Positions 53,415 to 63,960 of a stretch of 64,000 nucleotides of DNA are shown piece after piece. Each line of letters starts with the position of its first letter. Within the stretch, counting starts at the first letter, position 1. The DNA is from Thysanoteuthis rhombus (Eukaryota; Mollusca; Cephalopoda; Oegopsida; Thysanoteuthidae), in NCBI GenBank assembly GCA_963457665.1, contig OY735212.1, positions 11,346,683-11,410,682 of the forward strand, read 5' to 3'. Below the pieces are notes generated by a model. The model searched no databases. It was given only the letters and a program-made list of their open reading frames with translations, and was not told the origin of the DNA. A program made the translations under genes and the position numbers.

Positions 53415-54032
53415 CTCTCATCATCATCATCATCATCAGTCTTTTAACGTCCGTCGTTGGACATAGACCTTCTCTAGGATTCGCCACAATTATGTGGGAA
53501 AAGTTGCTAGCATTTCCTACGGGTTCCGCAATTTCAAGGATACGTCGTTAAATATTTCATCATCAGCCTTTTAGCGTCAGTCGTTAGATGTAGACCTTCC
53601 CCAAGATTTGCCAGACCTCTTTATCGTGGGCGTCACGGAGACAGTACTTTCTGAGCTCGTCTAGCTCGTCTCTCCATCTTGTGTTCTGTTGGCCTCGGTT
53701 TCTTATGTGATCTCTGGGGATCCATGTTTCAAGACGTGATGTCCATCGGTTGTCTTCCATTCTTGCAACATGGCCTGCCCATTGCCATTTGAGTTTTTTA
53801 ATGTTTCTGAGATGTCACAGACACCCGTTTTCTTCCTTATATACTGTGCTGTCTTGTGATCTCTCCATGTGAGGTTGAGCATGATTCTCTCATACGCACG
53901 TTGCATACTTCTCAGTTTGCAGGTCTGTCTCTTGATTAGATTCCATGTTTCAGCTCCATAAGTGACTACCGGGAGAATGCATTGGTTGTATACTCTTCTT
54001 TTTAGGATTATTGGGATCATCCGGATCATCTG
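53415..54032 (-). mobile_element. compound RTE-type LINE 3' end (two tails)
   Basis: From right to left on the minus strand, the translation shows RRVYNQCILPVVTYGAETWN, MQRAYERIMLNLTWRDHKTA and an IRKKTGVCDI segment, then WQ-type words and the terminal region. A first GATGATGAAA tail (about 53558) and 70 bp of subfamily sequence follow. A second short LINE end (GGCGAATCCTAGAGAAGG to TTAAAAGACTGATGATGATG) then finishes the unit. So one LINE 3' end is fused to a piece of another subfamily. Frames are broken. Confidence 0.85.
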
Positions 54033-54587
54033 GTTTCTGAAAGGTGCAACTCTCAGGAGACATTAACCCTAGTGAAGTTCCAACATGAGGGCTTATTGAC
54101 CTACGATAATGGGAGTTATGTTTCATTGGCATTTTCGGATAGTGGCACCCGTTTCATATGAAACTGTTTATTTGAAGTTGTTTTGGATTGATCAGAATTG
54201 CTTCTGATATTTCAATTATTTTCTATGTTATAAAAGATATCAAAGAATTTTTAGTTGTTTTTTCGATGAGAGGCGATTGCGTTTTTGTCTTAGATGTTGA
54301 CAAATAGAGCTATTGCCTGATAGGAGGCATAACACAGCGAATCAAATAGAATTACATCTTAGTTACGTTATTTCAGGTTGTACCAAGACGAGATATCATA
54401 AATACCGTTAAAAATCGAATATAGAGACGAATGACGTTTAAACCAACCTTGACAAAGACAAAAGATAGTCGAAAGTACTCAGTACAAAAAATTTTAAGAT
54501 AATACATTAATTTCGGTAAATTCTAACACCCCTTCAAACCGGCTATAAGACATAACATCAGAGAAGTCGAAAGAACCTAGAAACAAA

Positions 54588-54594
<7 letters not shown>
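54033..54594. other. intergenic, nothing recognised
   Basis: No feature supported. Confidence 0.5.

Positions 54595-54627
<33 letters not shown>
54595..54627. repeat. (TA)n microsatellite
   Basis: Pure TA array. Confidence 0.96.
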
Positions 54628-54630
<3 letters not shown>

Positions 54631-55352
54631 CCTTTATACATCGGAACCATGTTCTTTGAAACTTCTGTTCATTTCCCAACATCTATATTGATATACAGAA
54701 GTTTTTTGGTAAGTCTCAAAACTCTGTAATCTTTTTTTTTTTATTTTTTGTCAGGCCAATATAAACTTGAGAGTCTTTTGACTGAATCAGTTTATCATGC
54801 TCTTTCCGTTCAAAAAATCTTCTCCTATTCGGCCAGCATGCCCATTCAATGGACAAATTAGGGGATGGCTTGGTTGGCAAATCTGATAATTGAACGCCCA
54901 CTTTTTCAGCAAATAAAAAAAATCATCAGCTACGCTTCTGATATTCATCAAACATTCATAATCTACAAGCAAATCTTGAACTCTTCCAAATGATTCAGTT
55001 ATTTTAGTTGAGTGCAACGGCCGAAACGTTGTATGAAAAATAACCAAGATGAGGATGGTCCGAATATCAATAGAAATGATAATAACACCTCATCTCAAAA
55101 ATTCAGAGATATACAGTTATTTTAGCTTTGCACAATTTTGCCTTTCTCTTTGTCTCAAAGAAGAATTATCTTTCAATCAACATAAAAGTGAAGGTAAATA
55201 TTTTACCAAAAACTCGTTGACAATTCATCACGTCTTCGAAGGAAAAGGGTGAAATGTGATACCGTACCTGGAAAGAGAATGGAAAAGAAGTATAAGACTC
55301 ATGTACAATGCTTGATCTCAGAGTATAAGGTAACTATTGAATAAAATGAAAT
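54628..55352. other. intergenic, nothing recognised
   Basis: No feature supported. Confidence 0.5.
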
Positions 55353-55782
55353 GGTTCATGTTACTTGAAACGTCGTAAATTGAAAGTAATGGTAATTCTT
55401 GATCCCACGGATGTAAGACATGGCAGTTAAATACATGCACAGGCTTCAAAACACAGATATCAACCCAATAATGAGGTTAAAAGCCATTAATACATTCTTC
55501 ATCGGACATCCAGATTAGCTCAAAAAGAAATACCGACGACATTTTGGCACATCGGATTCACTGTCTCACTTGAATGAATTTATGATGTGCAATATTCTGA
55601 TTTAAGAACAAATTAATGGCTTTTAACTTCATTATTGAATTATTATTCGATCAAATACTTTTTTGAGCCTTTATAAAACTAATGGGGACCTTTGTATGCC
55701 ACGTTTAAGTACCAGATTTTACATTCATAAAACTATGGACAACAATTATCTCTTCATTACGATGCTTAACGTAATATGAACC
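55353..55782. mobile_element. foldback/MITE-like element K2
   Basis: The left arm starts GGTTCATGTTACTTGAAACG and ends near GAGGTTAAAAGCCATTAATA. The right arm, read in reverse, starts GGTTCATATTACGTTAAGC and ends near GAAGTTAAAAGCCATTAATT. Arms of about 150-175 bp enclose about 100 bp. The termini GGTTCAT..ATGAACC are exact inverses. No transposase frame. Target duplication was not identified. Confidence 0.75.
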
Positions 55783-55949
55783 AAAGAAATTCAAATATAC
55801 ACACTCATTCGAAAAATAACTCTCTCCTTGGCATTAGCAGTTACAAAACCGTGGTAGTAGTATTAAATGTTATCCTGAATATTTGGGGGTCGTCATTTAG
55901 TCTCGACATAACCTACTTAAAGTCTTCATGGTCTTGTATGTAAACTATT
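55783..55949. other. unassigned
   Basis: Short spacer. Confidence 0.4.
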
Positions 55950-56428
55950 GGAAACTATCATACAAAACTGTCACCAAAATAGGTTTCTTCAGTTCTCAAG
56001 TTGATCCGGCTGATGGCTAGCTATGTATGTACCACGCGTACATGCTACACCAATGGAGCTAAAGGGCCGAAATTTTCAACATCTACTCCTTATCAAATCC
56101 AATAGATAGAACTGTTTTTTTGTTTTTCAATTTTTTTTTATCTTTTTAATTTTTTTTCGTTTTTTGAAAATCCACACCCCAAGTAGGTGAGTGTTTTTTT
56201 AATGGGGAGATCGGGTGGCTGTGTGGGTTTATGCTTAATTCATCCTTTAGTTTGTGTTCGGGCATGTTTTCTTTTTTTTTTTTTTTAAATTCAGATTTTT
56301 TAAAAAGTGATCATAGCCTGACGAAAAGTGAGAGATGTAACTTATTCATTGGCCATCCCCTTGATTCTAATTTTTTTTAATTGATCATTTCCAACATGAT
56401 CACGTAACGGAGTGACTAACCAGACCTG
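55950..56428 (+). repeat. family A, near-full copy A9
   Basis: GGAAACTATCATACAAAACTG, trimmed, GGTTTCTTCAGTTCTCAAG, GATGGCTAGCTATGTATG, CACCAATGGAGCTAAAG, CTACTCCTTATCAAATCC, TTCATTGGCCATCCCC, TTGATCATTTCCAACATG and GAGTGACTAACCAGACCTG. T-rich insertions lie at 56117-56165 and 56270-56287. Confidence 0.78.
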
Positions 56429-57149
56429 TTTACAGTTTGCTCTTATTTTCTCTCAGTGTTTCATTTTAAACTGGCTAACTATAGCTCCGTCAATTTTGGT
56501 AAAAGGACACCTCGTAGCAAAATTGACATAGCAAGAGTCAGCCAGTTTAAAAGTTCTTAACTATCTGGTGGAGCTCTTCTGTGTTCAGAGATGAAAGTGA
56601 ATCCAAGATCCCACGCATGTAGTATATATTCTTTTTTATCAAAAGCCATGATTTTCTGCAGTTTCTCTGGTGGTATACTAAACTCAAATTATATCCCCAG
56701 TGTTCACCAAAACAACCAAAGTACAGAGAGGAATGAAATCGATTTTGGGGGTCAAACTCAGAGTACATATAATAATATAACAGACATGCTGTCTATGAAC
56801 ATTTTTCCCCCTCAAGACGTGGGCGTATTTTATGGTACACAGTAAAACTCATCCATTCAAATCAATCTTCCGAAAACACTGTTCCTCTTGATGAATCTTC
56901 ATTACTCATCCCCGACACTCACACTAACCCGCCCCCGCACAAACATCAAAACAAAAATCACTGGTTAATTAATTAATGTTTAATACATAACGATATTTTT
57001 CAGTGAAGCCGGCGGAACTGAGCTTTCATTTCTGATGTTCTGTCAAGAGCCCAAAAGCAGTTGAGCTGGATTTATGCCAGGCCATGCCAACAAAAAGCAG
57101 ATCTAGTCAGGTTCTATTCAATTCATGCGGTAGCATCCATAGTACCTAT
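56429..57149. other. intergenic, nothing recognised
   Basis: No feature supported. Confidence 0.5.
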
Positions 57150-57385
57150 GGTCGCCACTGGCTGAGTGGCTGACATACCAAAAAAAAATTGCCAATTTTA
57201 GCTCTTTAGGAGCGAGATCTTTTTTCCTATTTTGTACATTTAGCTCCGAAAAGTCACTGACTGACTGACATACCGTAACAAAATTTGCCGATTTAGCTCT
57301 TTTCTAGTTAGATTTAGCTCCATTTTTTGCGTATTTACCTCTTATTTCACCGACTGACCGACATACCAAAACAGAAATTTAAAAA
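57150..57385. repeat. about 90-bp tandem repeat, 2.5 units
   Basis: GCTGACATACCAAAAAAAAA, GACTGACATACCGTAACAAA and GACCGACATACCAAAACAGA begin successive units, with TTTAGCTC words inside each. Word use relates it to family D. Confidence 0.75.
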
Positions 57386-57737
57386 AAGGGTTTTTTAAAT
57401 TGAGGCCCTTTTCAAAAAGAATCAGGCTTTCAAAAGGAAGAGTGCTTTTGAAGGAATGGTCTTTCAAAGGAATCCATGAGTTTTGAACTAGCAAACCAAT
57501 GGTCTGACTTGCAGGCCTGTTTTCTTTGAAATCTTTCTTTCTTTTCTCTTTTTCTGCTTTGTCATTTTATTTATGTCTTCAATTGAATTTCGAACACTGA
57601 TTCATTCAAAGCAAACGTTCCCAACGAAGAAAAATTATAGTACCCAACACTACATTCGGTTAGCACGCAGTTATCAGTTTTCCCAGAATTGCAGGGAGTA
57701 TCTGATATATTTCTATACTGACTTGAATAGGCGGGAA
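57386..57737. other. intergenic, nothing recognised
   Basis: No feature supported. Confidence 0.5.
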
Positions 57738-57752
57738 TATATATATATTCAT

Positions 57753-57800
<48 letters not shown>
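57738..57800. repeat. (TA)n microsatellite
   Basis: Interrupted TA array; a pure block lies at 57759-57800. Confidence 0.96.
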
Positions 57801-57801
<1 letters not shown>

Positions 57802-57957
57802 CACACATGGTAAACAACTGATGATTCAAAAAAGGAAAATTCTCATATAGTACCATATAAAAATCAGTGAATAATATAAAAAAAAAACATGAATTTCAAT
57901 AACAGGTTTTTTAGAATAATCGGCTGAAATGACATAAATTTTTGGAAAATTCTTTTC

Positions 57958-57960
<3 letters not shown>

Positions 57961-58003
<43 letters not shown>
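57961..58003. repeat. (TA)n microsatellite
   Basis: Pure TA array followed by TTATATAC. Confidence 0.96.
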
Positions 58004-58008
<5 letters not shown>

Positions 58009-58474
58009 CAACACGATAACGTATGGTTAAATATGTGTCACTTTTTGATCACGAATCTGAATGTGTAAATATTCGTGTATGCATATGAGGCAGGGTGGTC
58101 GGCGAAGTTTATTGTACAGCCATCGCCCCCGTTTGACCGGTGGCATTTAAAACAAGAGTCTGCGGAATAAGCCTGCTATTATCCCGCTAAAGGCACACCC
58201 TGTTGTTTTACGGATAGGGAGATACATGCAAGCAAAATGATGGACAACGACTACACCCGCTGAAAGTATTCAACAGGATGCAGATGAAGATAATAACTGT
58301 TCCGAGAGGAAAAAAAAAAAGACTTAAAAACAATTTCTGTCACTGAATTATATTAAACAAAGGATGGAACCTATTTCGTTTTTCGAGTGGAAAATTCAAA
58401 GTAGCGGGTATTTGAAAATAAAAGAAATACTCCATTCAAATTCAAACAGGAAAAGAATTACTTTTACAGGGAGC
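58004..58474. other. intergenic, less AT-rich, unassigned
   Basis: 58080-58270 is less AT-rich than its flanks but has no clear open frame with splice signals. No repeat match noticed. Confidence 0.4.
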
Positions 58475-58730
58475 CGTCTTATTGTACCGGCACACCGGAA
58501 GCCAAACGATTTCATAGGCTCCGAAATTCAATTTGGAAAATAAGAATTAAGGTTTTTATTATCATATAGCAGACACAGAGAACCTCCGCTAAACGAATGT
58601 TTGCGTTCATGTTCAAATCAGTTTTTGACCCTTCAATGAATCCATGTATCACGTCAGGAGTCAGTGCTACGAACCACGCCTAAGATCCAGTACGTGTAGG
58701 GTTCAAATATTCTCATGACCTCCTTGGCAA
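58475..58730 (+). repeat. family F, most complete copy
   Basis: GAGCCGTCTTATTGTACCGG, AACGATTTCATAGGCTCCG and GGAAAATAAGAATTAAGG lead into the body TATCATATAGCAGACACAGAG, trimmed, and AATGAATCCATGTATCACG. This copy joins the left end seen at 30712 to the body seen at 31063, showing that they are parts of one repeat. Confidence 0.65.
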
Positions 58731-58867
58731 TGATTTCGTCTCTGTTTCATGAACGATCTATGGAAACCAAGTCAAGTTTTTACGAAGCCGGGCGCTGCTT
58801 GCCCGATGCCTAAGATGGGCTGTCTTGAAATGCTGAACTGTCCTTCTACCCACATACAACATGGGAG

Positions 58868-58918
58868 AAGAGGAATCATGCCTTTGCCAAAAGCGTTAGT
58901 CGTTATATTGAGCAGTTA
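58868..58918 (-). mobile_element. SINE family S, small fragment
   Basis: AATCATGCCTTTGCCAAAAG and GCGTTAGTCGTTATATTGAG are a diverged version of the post-head segment. Confidence 0.35.
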
Positions 58919-59034
58919 CTAATAATGTCTCTCACTCTCTTTCAGATCCACATGCGACCATTCACACACGTGTCAGTGTTTGGAATGAGAGAGAAACCAG
59001 ACTGAAAGGGAAACGCGCCAGAAGGAGAAATAAA

Positions 59035-59135
59035 TGAAGAAGAAGAAATAAATGATGAAGAAGAAGAAGAAGAAGAAGAAGAAGAAGAAGAAGAAGAAGA
59101 AGAAGAAGACCAGCAGCAACAACAACAACAACACT
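59035..59135. repeat. (GAA)n(CAA)n microsatellite
   Basis: GAAGAAGAA array of about 60 bp with a leading AATAAATGAAG segment, then CAGCAGCAACAACAACAACA. A CTCTCTTTCAG at 58940 could pass for a splice acceptor, but the frame after it closes within 20 codons. Confidence 0.95.
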
Positions 59136-59869
59136 ATAAAAAAAATAATATATTAATGGTTAGAACTATACGGCCAGACTGAGACAAATCGGAAAACAAA
59201 TGTTGTAATGGAGGAAAATTGATTGATTATGGCGAAGATAAAAAAAAAGTACTGCAAATGGATAACAGACCGGGTTTACATTATTTATTAGCCTAATTCA
59301 AAACGAAGTTGGATTTCTATGTTGTTGCTGCATCAACCTCGCTAGTATTGATTTGGAAGAACCCCGAAACCATTCTGTCTGTATATCGACCCTGGATACA
59401 CAACAGCATCTTGTCAGTGACTAGTAACCAGCATGAATGACCATCTCCTGACCATTATATAATCGTCCGGGCCGAATGGCCGAATTCAAATGTAGGTCGG
59501 GCAATGTGATGACTATGGCAATAGTAGAATTATGACAAGTAGGATTCTTCCAATCATCAGGGGTTTTGTTTTTGCTGCTGTATTCACTGACAGAGATATC
59601 ATGGAAAAAAGCGATTTTTATTCCTGGGAAGTGAATGTTATTTTTCGATTGATTATGTGTAAAACGCATAGAAAATGGCTATTATTCTCTTAACCATTTG
59701 CTTTTGCAGCCTGGATAGTGATATTCATGTTCAATTGTTTTTCTACCTCTTAAAAATGTGCAAAATTGCCTATTGTCCATTCGGAAAGCAAGAGTTACAT
59801 ATCACTCACTATGGAAAAAACCAAAAGCTTGAAATGATAACCAATTAATCATTCTTTAATCAAGGTTAT
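59136..59869. other. intergenic, nothing recognised
   Basis: No feature supported. Confidence 0.5.
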
Positions 59870-60152
59870 ATTAGCGAAAAAAAGAAGGAGCCAGACATAC
59901 CATAAAATCAATAAAAAAAAAAAAACTCAAAAGGCAATAAGCTGGTCATCTCGCAAGAATATTAGACGTCAACACTCACATCATGGATCTCAAGGAATCA
60001 TATGTAAAAATCAGAAAATAAGATGGCGAGGCGACTTAGACAAGCCCAGTAGATACTAACACCATGACGCTCGTGATAGACCTTCCCTAAGATTCACCAG
60101 ATCGTTCTATCTATATCCAACGATGGCTGTTAAGCAGCTGGTGATGATGTAT
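59870..60152 (+). mobile_element. RTE-type LINE 3' end, heavily decayed
   Basis: GAGCCAGACATACCATAAAATC, trimmed, AAAGGCAATAAGCTGGTCAT, GCAAGAATATTAGACG and ATAAGATGGCGAGGCGAC follow the order of the LINE family to GGTGATGATG. The last part is shuffled relative to other copies. Confidence 0.65.
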
Positions 60153-60369
60153 ATTGTTTCGTTTTAGACCTATTGCTATTGCACGCTTAGTAGACTACAT
60201 CATACAGTAAATATTACGTTGATATGCACTGGGAAACAAAAGGAAAATCGTGTGAATTGTGGTGATCTAGGATCGAACCTGCCTTATCGCCGAGGTAGGA
60301 CCAGATGAAAGTAGTGCAGGGTCAGTAGCATAGTTTATGAAGAGACCTCAAATTTGAAAAAAATATATA
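60153..60369. other. spacer between facing LINE ends
   Basis: GGATCGAACCTGCC near 60272 is a weak reverse box B. No firm feature. Confidence 0.4.
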
Positions 60370-60835
60370 TATCATCATCATCATCAGTCTTTTCATGTCC
60401 GTTGTTGAATATACATCTTCCTCAGGATTCGCTACACTTTACTATCATAGGTATCATGGAGCAAGTACCTTCTTAATTTGTTTAGTTCGTTTCTCCATCT
60501 TGTATTCTGCCGGCCTTGATTGCGCATGTGATCTTTGGGAATCCATGATGTGAGTCGTATTGTTCATCGGTTGCTATCTTTGCAACATGACCAGCCCATT
60601 GCCATTTGAGTTTTTTAATGGATTCTATGATGTCTCGGACTCCTGTTTTCTCCCTGATATATTGTGCAGACTTGTGGTTTCTCCACGTGAGATTGAACAT
60701 AATCCCTTTATGTACACGCTGCATGCTTCTCAGTTTACAGTTCTGTCCCTTGGTCAGGTTCTATGTTTCAGCTCTATCAGTGACTATCAAAAATATGCAT
60801 TGGTTGTATGCCCTTCTTTATAGATACAAAAACAT
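60370..60835 (-). mobile_element. RTE-type LINE 3' end
   Basis: On the minus strand the translation includes MQRVHKGIMFNLTWRNHKSA, QYIREKTGVRDIIESIKKLK and WQWAGHVAKI, typical for the region downstream of the RTE reverse transcriptase. The tail is (ATG)n at 60374-60386. The minus frame stays open for 80 codons (60724-60482), so it is one of the better kept copies. It is 5'-truncated. Confidence 0.88.
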
Positions 60836-61594
60836 ACATTTTTTTTTACTCACCTACTTACAAGTAAATCAAATATATTCATCTGCTATACAGCCAGATA
60901 TTACAAGTATGTCAGACATTTCAATATTAGTATTACTTCATTTTGATTTTGATTTTGTGTTGCGACTAAAAACTGTAGAATCTAGTTTCTTCGTATCTAT
61001 GTGTTGCACATGCATCACATAGATTCTAAACTCACATTAATTCCTTTATTATAATGACTCCGAAAGTGATAATTGTTTAAAGTCGATGTCAGTATAGTAC
61101 TATGTTCGTAGAGCAAGTGCAGAATCATAGAATCAGAATTAATACCTTGCAAGTATCCAGCGCAGGGCCCTTAAAATTGCTGGGCCCGTAGCACATGGAG
61201 GATTTGCTACATACTTAATCCTCCAAGGCACTCCTGTAGTGTCGTTTATGTTCATAACACCAGAGCAATTGGTGGGAAATATTTTTATTGACGAACATTT
61301 GCGGTTTCGTTCACTGGATTCTCTAAGTTGTAGAACAACACATAAATATTGCCAGCTCCTGTGTAATTGTATTAGTTACATGAGTGTTAAATAGAGCAGA
61401 ACTTCTGCTATCGTAATTCAAGCTTCTCAGTGGTTCAGTTTTATATATCAGTTTGCCTAAGTCGGTTTATATCGAGGTTCAAATCTGTTCACCTATTCTT
61501 GTCTGAATTTTGTTAGACAAGGTCTATTAATCATTGTACATGATATGGACACATAGGCGAGGAAAATAGTCCGACCATAGCTTACACAACAGCG
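60836..61594. other. intergenic, nothing firm
   Basis: GGGCCCTTAAAATTGCTGGG near 61165 faintly recalls the post-tail sequence of the LINE at 21265. No gene evidence. Confidence 0.4.
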
Positions 61595-61850
61595 GTTCAC
61601 CCATATCTCTTCATATCAAACTGTCTATTTTTTCTGTATCTTTTCATATCTACTTGTCTACACCATTTTCTTCATATCTATCTACCCCTCTCCATATTAG
61701 TCAATCTACCAGTCTAACCAGTTATATACTTGTCCATCAAATCCTCTTCATCTTGCAAGCTGTCAATTACATATTCTTCGCATCTATCTCGTTCTCCTTC
61801 TACCTACCAAGCCCATTCTCTTCATATACAAGCGAAACTGTTCATTAAAA
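61595..61850 (+). repeat. degenerate C/T-rich minisatellite
   Basis: TCTTCATATCTATCTACCCC-like units recur about every 30-35 bp with strong divergence. The 64-codon frame across it is an artefact. Confidence 0.6.
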
Positions 61851-63039
61851 TCACATAATTTTATCAATATGTTGTTATTAAAATCAGTTGGCCCCGATCA
61901 TTCTATTCAAAATGAATTGAACATTCATATTAATTTCATAATTTTTTTTTCAAAAAGGTAAAGTTGTTTATAGCAAAAAATTTAATAAGTTGAATTTCTA
62001 ATAATGGACGCAATTTAGCTTAATCTTATACAGAGCTATAATAGTGCAGTTCCCACTGAGAATCAAACTCAGTACACAAATCAATGATGAGAAAGACTTG
62101 ATTGATAACTATCGCTCAACGGCAGGGGCCAATGAGAAAGAAAATGTGTGTCGAGAAGAGAGGAAAAAGCTTGGCTTCTAAAAGGAATTTTATAGGCTGT
62201 GCAATGCTGTTGCCCCCATCCCTACCGCCAAACATTCTCATCCCACAAAAACACCCTGGTCCTGATCTTATTTTCATCTGCAATAGCTATTTTAGCATGG
62301 CATACTCTATCCAATTGCCAGAAAACGAATAAGTCAACTTATATAATTAATGGACTCATAGTATCAACTCTGAAGTTAAACTCTTGGCTCCATGTTTCCG
62401 GCCTCTTTTGGCCCTATGAGTCCCTCGCGCGATGTACCGGCAGCACCTCGCTCTCAGAGGCCTTACATGAGAGAATAGAATTTTTCTGGGGCCTATGATG
62501 GCCAAAGTTGACCATAACTGTTAGCAGCTGAGAATTACTCTGCCGAAAGACTTAGTATGAAGGAGGGATTATGTCCAAGTTGCACTTCAACCCGCTCGGT
62601 ATCTGCCGTATTTGTAGACTTACTTTTACTCGCTGTACATGTACATTTTTGTGATTTTGCCGGATGGGCCCTGTACTTACCCGTACCTGGATAGATAAAG
62701 ATAGCAAAAAATCAATGTATAGTGCCTGTATTTTGAAGCCGTCGGACTGAGAAGTCGATCAATGCCGCCCGGAGTTGCTTCCGATCACGGAATCCTTGAT
62801 CAGCAAGCTCAGGATTTCACAGGAATCGTCCAGTGACCAAGTCCAGCCTGTCCTAATGTCCCTGTGACATCAGTCTCAGGGATTTGGAGACCCTTGTACC
62901 CTGCAGCTACTCCCCACCTTAATCTCGACCATGGGTTCCGACCTTGTGTTGCATTTACAGTCGTATGTACTTGAATAAATTTTAGCCATGCCAGAGGCTT
63001 CCAAAGGAAAAAAAGTACCGAGTACGTTCAGCGTGACTG
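61851..63039. other. unassigned; GC-richer after 62370
   Basis: 62370-63040 is less AT-rich and has no recognised match. It could be the body of the 5S-derived element that follows, read on the minus strand, but its tail does not match the other 5S SINEs. Confidence 0.35.
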
Positions 63040-63150
63040 CAGAGAATGCCTATCCAGCCGGTTACGGCACCTAGCATTTCCAGGTCACCCATCTAGGTAC
63101 TGATCTGGCTTGACGTTGCTAAACTTCGTACGGGAACCAGTATATCTATT
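63040..63150 (-). pseudogene. 5S rRNA-derived block (pseudogene or SINE head)
   Basis: The reverse strand reads CGAAGTTTAGCAACGTCAAG, CAGATCAGTACCTAGATGGG, TGACCTGGAAATGCTAGG and TGCCGTAA. This covers the 3' two thirds of 5S rRNA and is closer to the canonical gene than the copies at 29750 and 36545. The 5' part (first helix) is lost. Confidence 0.75.
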
Positions 63151-63417
63151 GCGATTTGGCCGTGACCGTTTCAAATGCGATTTGGCCTGAACAGAATTCT
63201 ATACCTGTTATAATTAGATATTCACGCCATGTTTCAGGAACGGTATGAAAAAGCAATCAATGGATTTGTTATGACTTGTTTGGCGTGCGTCTTTGATTTC
63301 AGGAATAAATTACGATCGTTTGCGTGTCAAACTGCAACACTTAGGGAAAGAATAAGACTGACTGCTGCAGGGTCAAACTCAACTCCTACTTCTATTCCGA
63401 TTGAAAACTGCAACCTT
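63151..63417. other. unassigned
   Basis: No feature supported. Confidence 0.4.
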
Positions 63418-63437
63418 TATATATATATATATATATA
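63418..63437. repeat. short (TA)n
   Basis: About ten TA units. Confidence 0.9.
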
Positions 63438-63599
63438 GCAAATAAAAGATTATGTAATTATACAGTTTGTTTTGTTTTTTAAAATGTATTTACTTATTAG
63501 AATTAGATAAGATCGTGCGTATCACTATGATAATGTTTATTTATATACAAAACTTGCCAATTCAGCTCAACAGTAAAAAAAATTTCCTGGTAATGGGTT

Positions 63600-63960
63600 G
63601 GTCGTGAGTTCAAATCATGGTAGCAGTGGTTTCGAAACAAGGATCTGTGTGTCAATAAGGGTCCTTCGAATGATGCTCGGGGTCTGCATCAGTATTCCTT
63701 CTAAACCTTACATTGCGAATCTTGTGGCAGTGAGACAACATAATCCATCGCACAACTATCAAGAATTATTATTGGACAAAGACATGTGCCATATATCAGA
63801 ATACGAATAAGTTTGATTGATTTCAAGTAAATATGATTTGTAAAGGTCAAAAATTGCTTTTTATTGTAGTTCGTTACTCACTCTAAAAACTAAATGTGGA
63901 AAATAGGGGTCTGCTGGAATATTTTCTTTAAAGGACATTGAGTTTTCGAAGTTCCGACGA
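63600..63960 (+). mobile_element. hAT-like nonautonomous element, copy H3
   Basis: GGTAGCAGTGGTTTCGAAAC near 63620, GGGTCCTTCG, GCGAATCTTGTGGCAGTGAG and AATCCATCGCACAACTAT parallel H1 at 12249. The right part GGGGTCTGCTGGAATATTTT and TTAAAGGACATTGAG fits a hAT right end. No transposase frame. Confidence 0.6.

Noticed and set aside
58930-59000. Possible exon after a CTCTCTTTCAG acceptor
   Set aside because: The frame closes within 20 codons, runs into a GAA array and lacks an upstream partner.
60482-60724. Intact host gene on the minus strand
   Set aside because: The 80-codon frame matches the RTE-type LINE C-terminal region repeated elsewhere in the window.
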